A DNA stretch of 40,384 bases from an uncultured Lachnospiraceae bacterium (GTDB lineage: Bacteria > Bacillota > Clostridia > Lachnospirales > Lachnospiraceae), in contig CAMWJF010000038.1 of assembly GCA_947174505.1 (NCBI GenBank), positions 1-40,384 of the forward strand. The letters run 5' to 3'. The notes beneath the pieces were generated by a model, which was not told the origin of the DNA, ran no database searches, and was given only the letters and a program-made list of their open reading frames with translations. Positions 25,569 through 33,290 of the stretch are shown here, one piece after another. The stretch's first letter is position 1; each line of letters opens with the position of its first letter. Both the position numbers and the translations under genes were made by a program.

Positions 25569-26093
25569 TTACACACCTTTATCTGACAGAATGGGGGATG
25601 TTCCGGCAGAATAACGGTACTGTATCTCCCGCAGCGCTTTCCCGCCGATCTCATGCCACATATCATATTCCGTGGGTACAAATCCGCACCTCCCGTAAAA
25701 TCTTCTCGCTCTCCCGTTTTCCTCCAGCACCCACAGAAAGATATCTTCAAAACCAAGCTTCTCCAGCTCCCCGACCGCGGCATAGAGCAGTTTCCTGCCA
25801 TAGCCCCTGCCCATATACTGCGGCAGAAAATAGATAGATACAATCTCGCCGGCTTCACCAAAATCTGCCCATCTGGACTTACAGTAGCTGGTAGTGCCGA
25901 TCAGCTTTCCATCCGCAACCGCCACAAGAGAGCCGACTCCCTCCTGATCCAGTTTGGAAGCCCACTGTCCCGTGGGTATACTGTCCAGGTATGCCTGTGG
26001 AATAATGCCTTTATATGCGTATTTCCAGCCTTCCTCGTAGATCCGACTGATGGCAAATCTGTCGTCGGTTGGGTGCATGGGCCTGATTTCCAT
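25569..26093 (-). CDS. GNAT family N-acetyltransferase
   Basis: A 174-residue single GNAT domain: IRPMHPTDDRFAISRIYEEGWKYAYKGIIPQAYLDSI at the N-terminus, the acetyl-CoA loop YMGRGYGRKLL, and the end WVLEENGRARRFYGRCGFVPTE. It resembles RimI-like or small-molecule acetyltransferases of the 'WxxAYxGIIPxxYLD' class. GAGGG lies about 10 nt before the ATG, and a strong promoter lies upstream. The substrate is unknown. Confidence 0.88.
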   Translation of the reverse strand: MEIRPMHPTDDRFAISRIYEEGWKYAYKGIIPQAYLDSIPTGQWASKLDQEGVGSLVAVADGKLIGTTSYCKSRWADFGEAGEIVSIYFLPQYMGRGYGRKLLYAAVGELEKLGFEDIFLWVLEENGRARRFYGRCGFVPTEYDMWHEIGGKALREIQYRYSAGTSPILSDKGV

Positions 26094-26161
26094 ATAGATA
26101 TCCCTCTATCAAGAAAAAATCAACAATATCCTTCTCTCTATGAATCGTCCGTCTGCTTACA

Positions 26162-26191
26162 AGTATATCGTTCCTGCAATGCTTTTGTCAA
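26162..26191 (-). promoter_or_regulatory. promoter of the GNAT-AraC pair
   Basis: Perfect TTGACA (26186-26191) and TATACT (26162-26167) with an 18-nt spacer on the minus strand. The start would be near 26155, about 60 nt before the GNAT ATG. It isolates these genes from the sugar cassette upstream. Confidence 0.7.
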
Positions 26192-26220
26192 TTTGTCCGT
26201 TTGATCAGCCTCCTCTTTCC

Positions 26221-27189
26221 TCAGACCTTTTTTATCTCCACCATCACCTCATACCGCTTACACTCGCCGGGCTGCAAAAGCTTTAGCATCCCGGTCTTTC
26301 TCATCACGTCCCGTCCGTCGGGATAGCAGTTCCCCGGCTCTAAGCCGAGCACATAATCCCGTACTCCCATCATCTTCCACTCCACGAAACCGTCCAGATT
26401 CTCCGCGTCAAAAGTAATCGTAAGCTCCATACCAAGCTTCGGCTGGTAAACAGACGCCTTCCCTTCCTTCCCGTCAAATTTGTGGTAATAACAGCGTTCC
26501 TCATAGCCTGTCTGGGGCTTCTCCATCCGCAGACAGTTTTCAATATCTTCTGCCGCATGGTCGTTTCTGGGCAATACCTCCTTTGAGGGAATCGTGACAA
26601 CGCTCTCCTCGTCCAGAAGCGGATACCCCATGTTCATGTGATAAAGAATCTCCAGCGGCTCCACGCGGTCTCCCGTATTCTCTATTTCATCCCGGACCAC
26701 AAAGCGGTTCTCCTTTTTCGATATCTCGATCTCGCGGCGAAGAACCAGCTTCCTGCCGAATATGGTCTCATCCTTCACCACGCCGCAAACCCGGATATGA
26801 TCCCCGTTCTCCTGCCAGTATACATGCTCTGCGGGCAGATTGCCGATGGAGCCGTGCAGGGGAAGCTCCTCCCCCTCGTCAACACAGGGCGTACCTACCG
26901 TATACAGGCCGCATGTCGTCATAAACCCCGCCGTAAAGGATTTCAGCCAGTTGTCTCCCGTCCCCTCATAGTAGGCCGGAGCCACATAACCGCAGGCGGA
27001 AAAATATCCCATGTTGACGCCGTTCACGCGGAGTCTGGAAATATCCATGCCCCGGTCCGGGCACAGTGTCATCATCAGCCCCTTTCCATTGTCCGCCTGT
27101 AGCAGGCGCATACCGTCTCCCTTCCCGCCGGTCAGACGGTGCTCCTCCACTCCTGAAAGCTGTGATTCATGTCCAATATACGGATTCAT
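26221..27189 (-). CDS. DUF4432 family mutarotase-like protein
   Basis: A 322-residue galactose-mutarotase-fold protein of the DUF4432 group, relatives of aldose 1-epimerase. Indicators are CPDRGMDISRLRVNGVNMGY, LPLHGSIGNLPA, YHMNMGYPLLDEES and LGLEPGNCYPDGRD; His112 (in LHGSIG), Glu193-type and the later Glu (LEPGN) fit the sugar-binding pocket. It would interconvert anomers of the sugar used by the neighbouring isomerase and kinase. GGAGG lies 6 nt before the ATG. It is the last gene of the isomerase-kinase-DUF4432 operon, 51 nt after the kinase. Confidence 0.85.
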   Translation of the reverse strand: MNPYIGHESQLSGVEEHRLTGGKGDGMRLLQADNGKGLMMTLCPDRGMDISRLRVNGVNMGYFSACGYVAPAYYEGTGDNWLKSFTAGFMTTCGLYTVGTPCVDEGEELPLHGSIGNLPAEHVYWQENGDHIRVCGVVKDETIFGRKLVLRREIEISKKENRFVVRDEIENTGDRVEPLEILYHMNMGYPLLDEESVVTIPSKEVLPRNDHAAEDIENCLRMEKPQTGYEERCYYHKFDGKEGKASVYQPKLGMELTITFDAENLDGFVEWKMMGVRDYVLGLEPGNCYPDGRDVMRKTGMLKLLQPGECKRYEVMVEIKKV

Positions 27190-27240
27190 ATGCTACCTCC
27201 ATTCCGAAGCCTTAAGCCTCTTTCTCTCCATTCCTATATG

Positions 27241-28752
27241 TCACACTAACGTTCTGACCGCATCGTACACCTTCCGGTAGCGGCTGTAAACCTCCATATA
27301 TTTCTCATGCCTTGCGGCATCCGGCTGATAAACTTCCGTTTTCTCCACCATATGCGCCGCAGCGTCATCCAGATCTGTAAAACAGCCTGCCGCGATCCCC
27401 GTCAGCATGGCGCTCCCCACCGTCCCTGCATTGGCGGTCTTCAGCGTGGTAAAGGGCACGTTCAGAATATCCGCTTTCATCTGTGTCCAAACCGCAGAGT
27501 GCGCTCCTCCCCCGGTCGCATGCAGCATCTGGAAATGAATGCCGGAGCCTTTCAGCCACTCCAGATTCAACAGCATCTCATAGGCAACCCCTTCCATACA
27601 CGCCCGGTAGATATCGCTGACCGTATGGGCCGCCGTCAGCCCAATCACCGCGCCTTTCGACCCGGTGTCCATATAGGGCGTTGCCGCGCCCGCAAAATGG
27701 GGCAGCACCAGAAGCCCTGTCGGCTCTGCCGCGCCGCTCTCCCCGTGCTCCCGCACATACTCCTGTTCCAGATACGTATACGCGGAGATCCCGGCTGCCG
27801 CCGCCAGCGCCTTCTCCTTTTTTGCCAGTGTATCCACACACCACTGAATCAGCGCCCCACCTGTATAGGAAAAGGCATAACATACATACTTGCCCGGTAT
27901 CACATAGGGCACCACGGAGAAATACCCCTCATACATCACATCAGATGGCGGCAGCGCATCGTACACCGGCGTGACGCATTCCACCGTCCCGGCGCCCTCC
28001 ACCGCCGTCTCTGCATCGAACACCCCAGCCCCTACTGCGGCGGCCACCTGATCGTGGCTGATGCTCACAATCTGCGTCTTTTCCGAAAGACCCGTCCGCC
28101 GCGCGATGTCAGGAAGAAGGAATCCCGCCAAAGCGCCGATGGGCACAGCTTCAGACATCAGCGAAACGTCAATCCCCGCCGCTTCAAAAAGCTCCCCGCT
28201 CCAAGAAAGGGATGCAATGTCAAAGGCCATGGTTCTGGTCGCCAGGGAATAGTCAATCTGTGCCTTCCCCGTCAGATGAAACACCACATAGTCTTCCATC
28301 AGAAAAGCATGCTTCGCCTGCTCATAGATCTCTGGCCGGTTTTTCCTGATCCACATCATCTTGGGAAGACTGTACATCTCGTGGGGACGGAGCCCCGTGA
28401 TGGCGGCAATCTTACGCCCTTCCATCTTCTCTGTCAGTTCCCGGCACTCCTCCCGTCCTCTGGGATCAGTGTAGAGCATCGCCCTGTGAAGCGGCTTCCC
28501 CTCCGCGTCCGTAAACACAAAGGTCTCCCCGAAGCTGGTAACGCCTATCCCGCCGATATCCGGGTATTTTTCACCCATCAGCCCAAGCACCGTGAGCACG
28601 CCTTCCATAATGCTGGCCGCGTCCACCTCATGTTCTGTGCCGCCCCTGGTGACGGGATAATCCCGGTACGCCCGGTCGATATCCTTTCCCTCCTCTGAAA
28701 ATACCGTCAGCTTACAGCCTGTCGTGCCGATATCCAGTCCCGCTATTTTCAT
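27241..28752 (-). CDS. FGGY-family carbohydrate kinase
   Basis: A 503-residue sugar kinase. The N-terminal phosphate loop reads AGLDIGTTGCKLTVF, the catalytic Asp is likely Asp234 in ISHDQVAAAVGAG, and the C-terminal ATP motif is LHATGGGAHSAVWTQMKADIL. It belongs to the xylulokinase/gluconokinase/rhamnulokinase group; the substrate cannot be assigned by motif. As it sits behind an L-fucose/L-arabinose-type isomerase, the expected substrate is a ketose such as a ribulose or xylulose. AAGGAG lies 12 nt before the ATG. The 152-nt gap upstream carries a long inverted repeat. Confidence 0.88.
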   Translation of the reverse strand: MKIAGLDIGTTGCKLTVFSEEGKDIDRAYRDYPVTRGGTEHEVDAASIMEGVLTVLGLMGEKYPDIGGIGVTSFGETFVFTDAEGKPLHRAMLYTDPRGREECRELTEKMEGRKIAAITGLRPHEMYSLPKMMWIRKNRPEIYEQAKHAFLMEDYVVFHLTGKAQIDYSLATRTMAFDIASLSWSGELFEAAGIDVSLMSEAVPIGALAGFLLPDIARRTGLSEKTQIVSISHDQVAAAVGAGVFDAETAVEGAGTVECVTPVYDALPPSDVMYEGYFSVVPYVIPGKYVCYAFSYTGGALIQWCVDTLAKKEKALAAAAGISAYTYLEQEYVREHGESGAAEPTGLLVLPHFAGAATPYMDTGSKGAVIGLTAAHTVSDIYRACMEGVAYEMLLNLEWLKGSGIHFQMLHATGGGAHSAVWTQMKADILNVPFTTLKTANAGTVGSAMLTGIAAGCFTDLDDAAAHMVEKTEVYQPDAARHEKYMEVYSRYRKVYDAVRTLV

Positions 28753-28770
28753 AATCAGTCACACTCCTTC

Positions 28771-28875
28771 TTTTCTGTACATCGCCCCATGCAGTCTCCA
28801 GCCACATGATACTGTCCCGTCATGTTTCCCTAAACGCCCGTCTGACGCGCCTCCCGCTTCGCCATGTACAGAAAA
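28771..28875 (-). other. intercistronic element with 12-bp inverted arms
   Basis: TTTTCTGTACAT (28771-28782) and ATGTACAGAAAA (28864-28875) are perfect complements, 81 nt apart, in the gap between the isomerase and kinase genes. The right-hand end of the element on the transcript abuts AAGGAG of the kinase. Inside lies CTCCCG (28850s) that can pair with CGGGAG at 28876-28881. A small reading frame (about 22 codons, with AGGGAAAC before its ATG) lies inside and ends just before the kinase start. It may be an RNA switch, an attenuator or a small insertion element. Confidence 0.45.
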
Positions 28876-28904
28876 CGGGAGCCGCAATGCTGTCCGCCGA
28901 TGTG

Positions 28905-30308
28905 CTAGCCGTCAATCTCCACCCACTCGTACCCCAGATAGGTGACAAAGGCCTCCTTTAAAATCTCTTTCATATGCCCTATACCCACTGACGTGTGATG
29001 TTTGAAGCCGCCCCTCGCCAAACGGATCAGCTTATTCTGCATATCCGGGATTTCACAGACCGCCGCACAGCCAAAAAATGCCTCCTCGATCTCATCCCCG
29101 GTAAACTTCGCCTCGGATGCGTACACAATCAGCTTTCCATCCTTTGTCTGGCAGTTGGACAGTGTAATATCCCCGGCTTTCATACGACCCTCACAGGTGC
29201 CGCATCCGCTTCCCGCATCGGTTTTATCAAACATCTTGTGGCTGGTTACCCTGCCACGGTCCGTCATCAGGGAATTGGGCACCGGCCCGCAGTGGAACAG
29301 AATCACCTTGTTCTCATCATCACCGTAATTATTGTTCCAGTCCAGAACCGTAGTTGGCGTCTCACTGGCTAACGCCATGGCCCGCATGGTAACGGCAGAG
29401 CACAGATCAATCTCACAGGATGCGGTAATGCCGCGGTCGTTCAGCTCAGAGAGCAGTACGCAGGGGCAGACCCGCAGAATCTCCTCCATCTCATTCCAGC
29501 AGCGCAGCGCGAGCGCGTCCAGATGGTATACCTCTATATACTCGTCGATCACAACCGAAATTTTGGCAAGGGTATTCTTCTTTTCCTCCGTCACACCAGA
29601 AAAATCGGTATAAGCTTCTAAAACCGCCCTTTTTGCCACAACCTTCTCATCCCCGTCGTCCAGTTTCCCCACCTTAAAGACAAGCTCTGACAGGTCAAAG
29701 GACTCCACGTTGATCCCGTATTTCTGCATGGCGATCTCATCAAAGCGAACAGTCTTAAAGGCTGTCGTTCTGGCCCCGATACAGCCGATGTTACAGCGTT
29801 TCATGCCGTTCACCACACGGCAGACAGCCGCAAAATCCCTGAGATTTTCCGCGAATTTTTCACTGAGAGGATGCACCACATGGGGCTTTAACACGGTAAA
29901 AGGCACCTGATACTGCGTGAAAACATCCGTCACGGAAAATTTGCCGCAGAAAGCGTCCCTCCTGTGGGCAAAATCCATCCTGCCAATCTCATCGGGATAA
30001 GCCTGCATCAAAATGGGCACTCCCGCGTCCTGCAGGGCAGTGATGGCGCCGTTTTCATCCGCGAAGATGGGCATGGAAAAAATCACGCCGTCGTACTGTC
30101 CCTCATGCTCTTTCAGCCACTTCGCATAGAGCAGTCCCTCGTCCCGCGTCTCCACGCCGCCGTAGCGTGTCAGCTCCGCATCCATGGCAATGTAATCATA
30201 GCCTGCGTCTGTCACCGCCCGGATCATATCCTCCCTTGCCCCATAAATCAGCTCACCCGGCATGAACCCTCTGTTGCAGAAGCAAAGCGCAAACGTCATT
30301 TTTCTCAT
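28905..30308 (-). CDS. L-fucose/L-arabinose isomerase-family protein
   Basis: A 467-residue protein of the FucI/AraA superfamily, expected to interconvert an aldose and its ketose with a divalent metal. Metal-ligand candidates are Glu299 in ASCEIDL, Asp323 in VLDWNNNYG and His436/437 in FKHHTSVG. The segment GSGCGTCEGRMKAGDITLSN is family-typical. It is shorter than classical FucI (about 590), as in the uncharacterised branch of this family. AAGGAGG lies 9 nt before the ATG. It is the first gene of an operon divergent from a PocR-AraC regulator. No aldolase, epimerase or transporter is next to it, which argues for a ketose phosphate that enters the pentose-phosphate route, but this is inference. 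Confidence 0.85.
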   Translation of the reverse strand: MRKMTFALCFCNRGFMPGELIYGAREDMIRAVTDAGYDYIAMDAELTRYGGVETRDEGLLYAKWLKEHEGQYDGVIFSMPIFADENGAITALQDAGVPILMQAYPDEIGRMDFAHRRDAFCGKFSVTDVFTQYQVPFTVLKPHVVHPLSEKFAENLRDFAAVCRVVNGMKRCNIGCIGARTTAFKTVRFDEIAMQKYGINVESFDLSELVFKVGKLDDGDEKVVAKRAVLEAYTDFSGVTEEKKNTLAKISVVIDEYIEVYHLDALALRCWNEMEEILRVCPCVLLSELNDRGITASCEIDLCSAVTMRAMALASETPTTVLDWNNNYGDDENKVILFHCGPVPNSLMTDRGRVTSHKMFDKTDAGSGCGTCEGRMKAGDITLSNCQTKDGKLIVYASEAKFTGDEIEEAFFGCAAVCEIPDMQNKLIRLARGGFKHHTSVGIGHMKEILKEAFVTYLGYEWVEIDG

Positions 30309-30428
30309 TTTGTTCGTCCTCCTTACCCATTATGAAACGGCTGCCCTGACAGTCGTCTTCCCTGTCTGTTATGCTTTTATTCTAACTCTGTGCTGTCATG
30401 AAATATATAGACTTCCGTCTGATTTACT

Positions 30429-30456
30429 TTGAATTTGTCCGCAAAGCTGTTATAAT
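30429..30456 (+). promoter_or_regulatory. promoter of the PocR-AraC gene
   Basis: TTGAAT (30429-30434) and perfect TATAAT (30451-30456) with a 16-nt spacer. The 198-nt divergent gap from 30309 to 30506 also must hold the isomerase promoter on the minus strand, which I could not place with confidence. Confidence 0.6.
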
Positions 30457-30506
30457 CATAATTGAGTTGGCAACGAATCCCACAACGCACCCGGAGGGAG
30501 ACATCC

Positions 30507-31373
30507 ATGATTTCTACCTTTAATCTTTCCAAGCTCAATTCCCTGCTGCAGGACTTTTACCGTATCACCAGACTGCGGATCACGGTCTTTGACGATTCCT
30601 TCCGTGAACTGACCGCCTACCCGGAACATATCGCGCCCTGCTGCCAGATCATACGGACCGACCCGGACGCAGCCGCAGAATGCGCCCGCTGTGACGCCAA
30701 AGCCTGCGAGCTGGCCGCAAGCAGCCGTCTGGCCCACACTTACCGCTGCCACGCCGGACTGACCGAAAGCATCGCGCCCCTTACGCTCGGCAATATCGTG
30801 ATCGGATATCTTCTCTTTGGCCATGTATTTTCCTACCCTGACCATGAAGAAGGTTTTCGGATCATCCGGGAAAAATGCGCCTCCTACCGCATCGACACGG
30901 ACGCACTGAAAGCCGCCTGCTTTTCCAGCCCGCTCATCTCCGAAGCTTATATTGCCTCCGCCTCCCATATCATGCAGGCTGTGGCTTCCTATCTGTGTCT
31001 GGAACGTATGGCCATCGTACGGCGGAAAGAACTGCCCGTCCGGATCGACGAATATATCAGCGCCCACTTCACCGAGGATATCAGCGTCCCTGACCTGTGC
31101 CGCCGCTTCCAGATCGGGAAAACCTATCTCTATGAAATCTCCGGTCAGAATTACGGCTGCGGCATCGCCGAACATATCCGGCATCTGCGCATAGAAAAAG
31201 CAAAAGCGCTTCTCGCCGAGCATCCTGAATGGAAGATCAGCGAGACCGCCTCCGCCTGCGGCTTCTCTGACTATAATTATTTTATTACCGTGTTCAAACG
31301 GCTTACCGGCATTTCCCCCGGACAGTACCGTGCCGAGATGAAAGAGAATTTCGCCCGCTTTTCTTTTCCCTGA
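30507..31373 (+). CDS. PocR-domain AraC-family regulator
   Basis: A 288-residue regulator. Residues 1-165 are a PocR ligand-binding domain: LNSLLQDFYRITRLRITVFDD, then a cysteine-rich stretch CCQIIRTDPDAAAECARCDAKACELA and HTYRCHAGLTESIAPL. Residues 190-288 are an AraC DNA-binding domain (SVPDLCRRFQIGKTYLYEISGQNYG, then ISETASACGFSDYNYFITVFKRLTGISPGQYR). PocR domains sense small hydrophilic ligands; here the gene is divergent from the isomerase operon and probably activates it. The start at 30507 has GGAGG 9 nt upstream; an ATG-less extension to 30462 is not supported. Confidence 0.88.
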   Translation: MISTFNLSKLNSLLQDFYRITRLRITVFDDSFRELTAYPEHIAPCCQIIRTDPDAAAECARCDAKACELAASSRLAHTYRCHAGLTESIAPLTLGNIVIGYLLFGHVFSYPDHEEGFRIIREKCASYRIDTDALKAACFSSPLISEAYIASASHIMQAVASYLCLERMAIVRRKELPVRIDEYISAHFTEDISVPDLCRRFQIGKTYLYEISGQNYGCGIAEHIRHLRIEKAKALLAEHPEWKISETASACGFSDYNYFITVFKRLTGISPGQYRAEMKENFARFSFP

Positions 31374-31528
31374 CCGAAAAATGCGCTGTTGATACGGCTG
31401 AAACCGATTTCTCATTCTTATCCAAATCTTAACCGTATTTCATGTATACTGTTTATAAAGACTATGCCGGACGGGTCAATACTTCGCGCCTGCCGCGCTG
31501 TGTTTTCCTTGGCCAAGGAGGCTTTCCC

Positions 31529-32593
31529 ATGAAAAAGATTCCCCGACTCCTGACGGATGCCGCTATTACCGTCGCCCTTTTAACTGCATGTTTTGTCCTG
31601 TGCCTGCTGATTCAGACCGTTTCCGGCGCACATGCACTGATTCCCGCCGTTTTTATCCTGGGAGCATTTTTGACCGCCCTTTCCACGGACGGCTATATTT
31701 GCGGCATGATATCGGCCCTGGCCAGCGTCTTTCTTTTCGAGTTTGTCTTTGAACTTCCCTATTTCCGCCTGAATTTCACCGTAACCGACAATCTGGTTAC
31801 TTCCGTGATTATGATAGTCATTGCCTGTATCACCTGTACGCTGACCACGAAAATCAAAAAACAGGAAGCATTAAAATCACAGAGCGAAATGGAAAAAATG
31901 CGTGCGGATCTGCTGCGGGCCGTATCCCATGATCTGCGCACGCCGCTCACCACCATCTACGGCGCAAGCTCCGCCCTGTTGGAAAACGGCAGTGGATTAT
32001 CCGGGGTGCAAAAACAGAAAATGCTGCAAAGCATCCGCGAGGACGCCGCGTGGCTCACACGCATGGTAGAAAATCTGCTATCGATTACAAGAGTGGACGG
32101 CGCAAACGTCAGAATCATTAAAACCTCCACGGTACTGGACGAGTTTCTTGACGCGGCGCTTATCAGATTTCATAAACGCTGCCCCGAACAGGAGGTGGCC
32201 GTCGATCTGCCAGATGAATTTATCACCATACAGATGGACGCCCTTCTGATCGAACAGGTTGTGATAAATATTCTGGAAAATGCCGTTTGCCACGCCGAAG
32301 GAATGACCATACTCTGTTTAAAAGTGTCTGTACTCCCCGGAAAAGCGGTGTTTGAAATAAGCGACAACGGATGCGGCATAGCAAAGGAAAAGCTGAGAAA
32401 TCTTTTTACAGGCTATTATCAGGCGGAAAATCTGCCATCCGACAATAAAAGAAGCAACGCCGGAATCGGTCTCTCCGTGTGCGCCGCCATTATCCGGGCA
32501 CACGGCGGTACCATCACGGCGGAAAACCGAAAAAACGGCGGAGCCGTCTTCCGCTTCATACTGGATACAGAGGAGGCGCCGGATGAGCAGTAA
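31529..32593 (+). CDS. KdpD-like sensor histidine kinase (short form, DUF4118)
   Basis: A 354-residue kinase. Residues 1-105 are four membrane helices of the KdpD/DUF4118 type (AAITVALLTACFVLCLLIQ, LIPAVFILGAFLTA, CGMISALASVFLFEFVF, LVTSVIMIVIACITCTL), without the N-terminal KdpD sensor and USP domains. The HisKA box has His134 in AVSHDLRTPLTTIYG; the HATPase has NILENAVCHAEG, ISDNGCGIA and AGIGLSVCAAI. GGAGG lies 7 nt before ATG 31529; the extended frame to 31442 is not supported. It is followed by an overlapping regulator and a Na/Pi cotransporter. No kdpABC genes are present in this window. Confidence 0.9.
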   Translation: MKKIPRLLTDAAITVALLTACFVLCLLIQTVSGAHALIPAVFILGAFLTALSTDGYICGMISALASVFLFEFVFELPYFRLNFTVTDNLVTSVIMIVIACITCTLTTKIKKQEALKSQSEMEKMRADLLRAVSHDLRTPLTTIYGASSALLENGSGLSGVQKQKMLQSIREDAAWLTRMVENLLSITRVDGANVRIIKTSTVLDEFLDAALIRFHKRCPEQEVAVDLPDEFITIQMDALLIEQVVINILENAVCHAEGMTILCLKVSVLPGKAVFEISDNGCGIAKEKLRNLFTGYYQAENLPSDNKRSNAGIGLSVCAAIIRAHGGTITAENRKNGGAVFRFILDTEEAPDEQ

Positions 32594-33275
32594 ATATAAA
32601 ATTCTTGTAATAGAGGATGAGAAAAATATCCGCCATCTGATCAGCGCCCTTCTGGAAGCGGACGGTTATCAGACTGTTCCCGCAAGGGACTTTTCCAACG
32701 GAAAAATGCTGTATTTCTCCCACCGCCCGGATCTGGTCATACTGGATCTCGGTCTTCCGGACGGGGACGGCACAGATCTGCTGCGGGAAATCAGAAAAGA
32801 CTCCCTCATACCTGTTATCGTCTTATCCGCAAGAATGGATGAATCGGACAAGGTGGAGGCTCTGGATCTGGGCGCAAACGATTATGTTACCAAGCCCTTC
32901 AGCTCCGCTGAACTGATGGCAAGGGTGCGCTCCGTCCTGCGGACAGCCGCACTTCATACCGGCACAGGGCTTTCCCCCGGCGGCGTTTTCACTCTGGACG
33001 ACCTCACCATCGACTACGGCGCCAGAAAGGTGTTTATCGGTCAGTCCGAAATCAGGCTGACCCACACCGAATATGATATTCTTTCCTACTTATCCCGCTG
33101 TTCGGGAAAGGTTGTCACTTACAGCGCCATTATCAAAGAAATCTGGGGTTACAGCGATTCGGGCAGTATCAAGAAGCTACAGGTAAATATGGCGAATATC
33201 CGAAAAAAACTGGGCGCCAAACCGGGAAAGAAAAACTATATCGAAAATGAATTGGGAATCGGATACCGCATGTAG
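32583..33275 (+). CDS. OmpR/KdpE-like response regulator
   Basis: A 230-residue regulator with an N-terminal receiver (phospho-acceptor Asp55 in VILDLGLPDGDG, Lys104-type lysine in VTKPFSSAEL) and a C-terminal winged helix (EIRLTHTEYDILSYLSRCSGKVVTYSAIIKEIWG). KdpE-type features are clear. It overlaps the kinase by 11 nt with GAGGAGG before the ATG, so translation is coupled. It is expected to control the cotransporter gene 15 nt downstream or other genes; DNA targets are not evident. Confidence 0.9.
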   Translation: MSSKYKILVIEDEKNIRHLISALLEADGYQTVPARDFSNGKMLYFSHRPDLVILDLGLPDGDGTDLLREIRKDSLIPVIVLSARMDESDKVEALDLGANDYVTKPFSSAELMARVRSVLRTAALHTGTGLSPGGVFTLDDLTIDYGARKVFIGQSEIRLTHTEYDILSYLSRCSGKVVTYSAIIKEIWGYSDSGSIKKLQVNMANIRKKLGAKPGKKNYIENELGIGYRM

Positions 33276-33290
33276 GAGGATGTAACAGTT

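Noticed and set aside
27307..28698. A 463-codon open frame opposite the FGGY kinase
   Set aside because: The kinase is unambiguous, and the opposite frame has no start signal or recognisable domain.
31399..31412. A cre-like site, TGAAACCGATTTCT, between the PocR-AraC and histidine-kinase genes
   Set aside because: It fits the loose CcpA consensus, but it is a single chance-level match with no obvious catabolite gene and the flanking base disagrees.
30456..31415. A minus-strand open frame opposite the PocR-AraC gene
   Set aside because: The AraC domain on the plus strand is clear; the opposite frame is a shadow.
31529..33275. Calling the two-component pair kdpD and kdpE
   Set aside because: The kinase lacks the N-terminal KdpD and USP domains and there is no kdpABC in view, so I describe the genes as KdpD-like and KdpE-like only.
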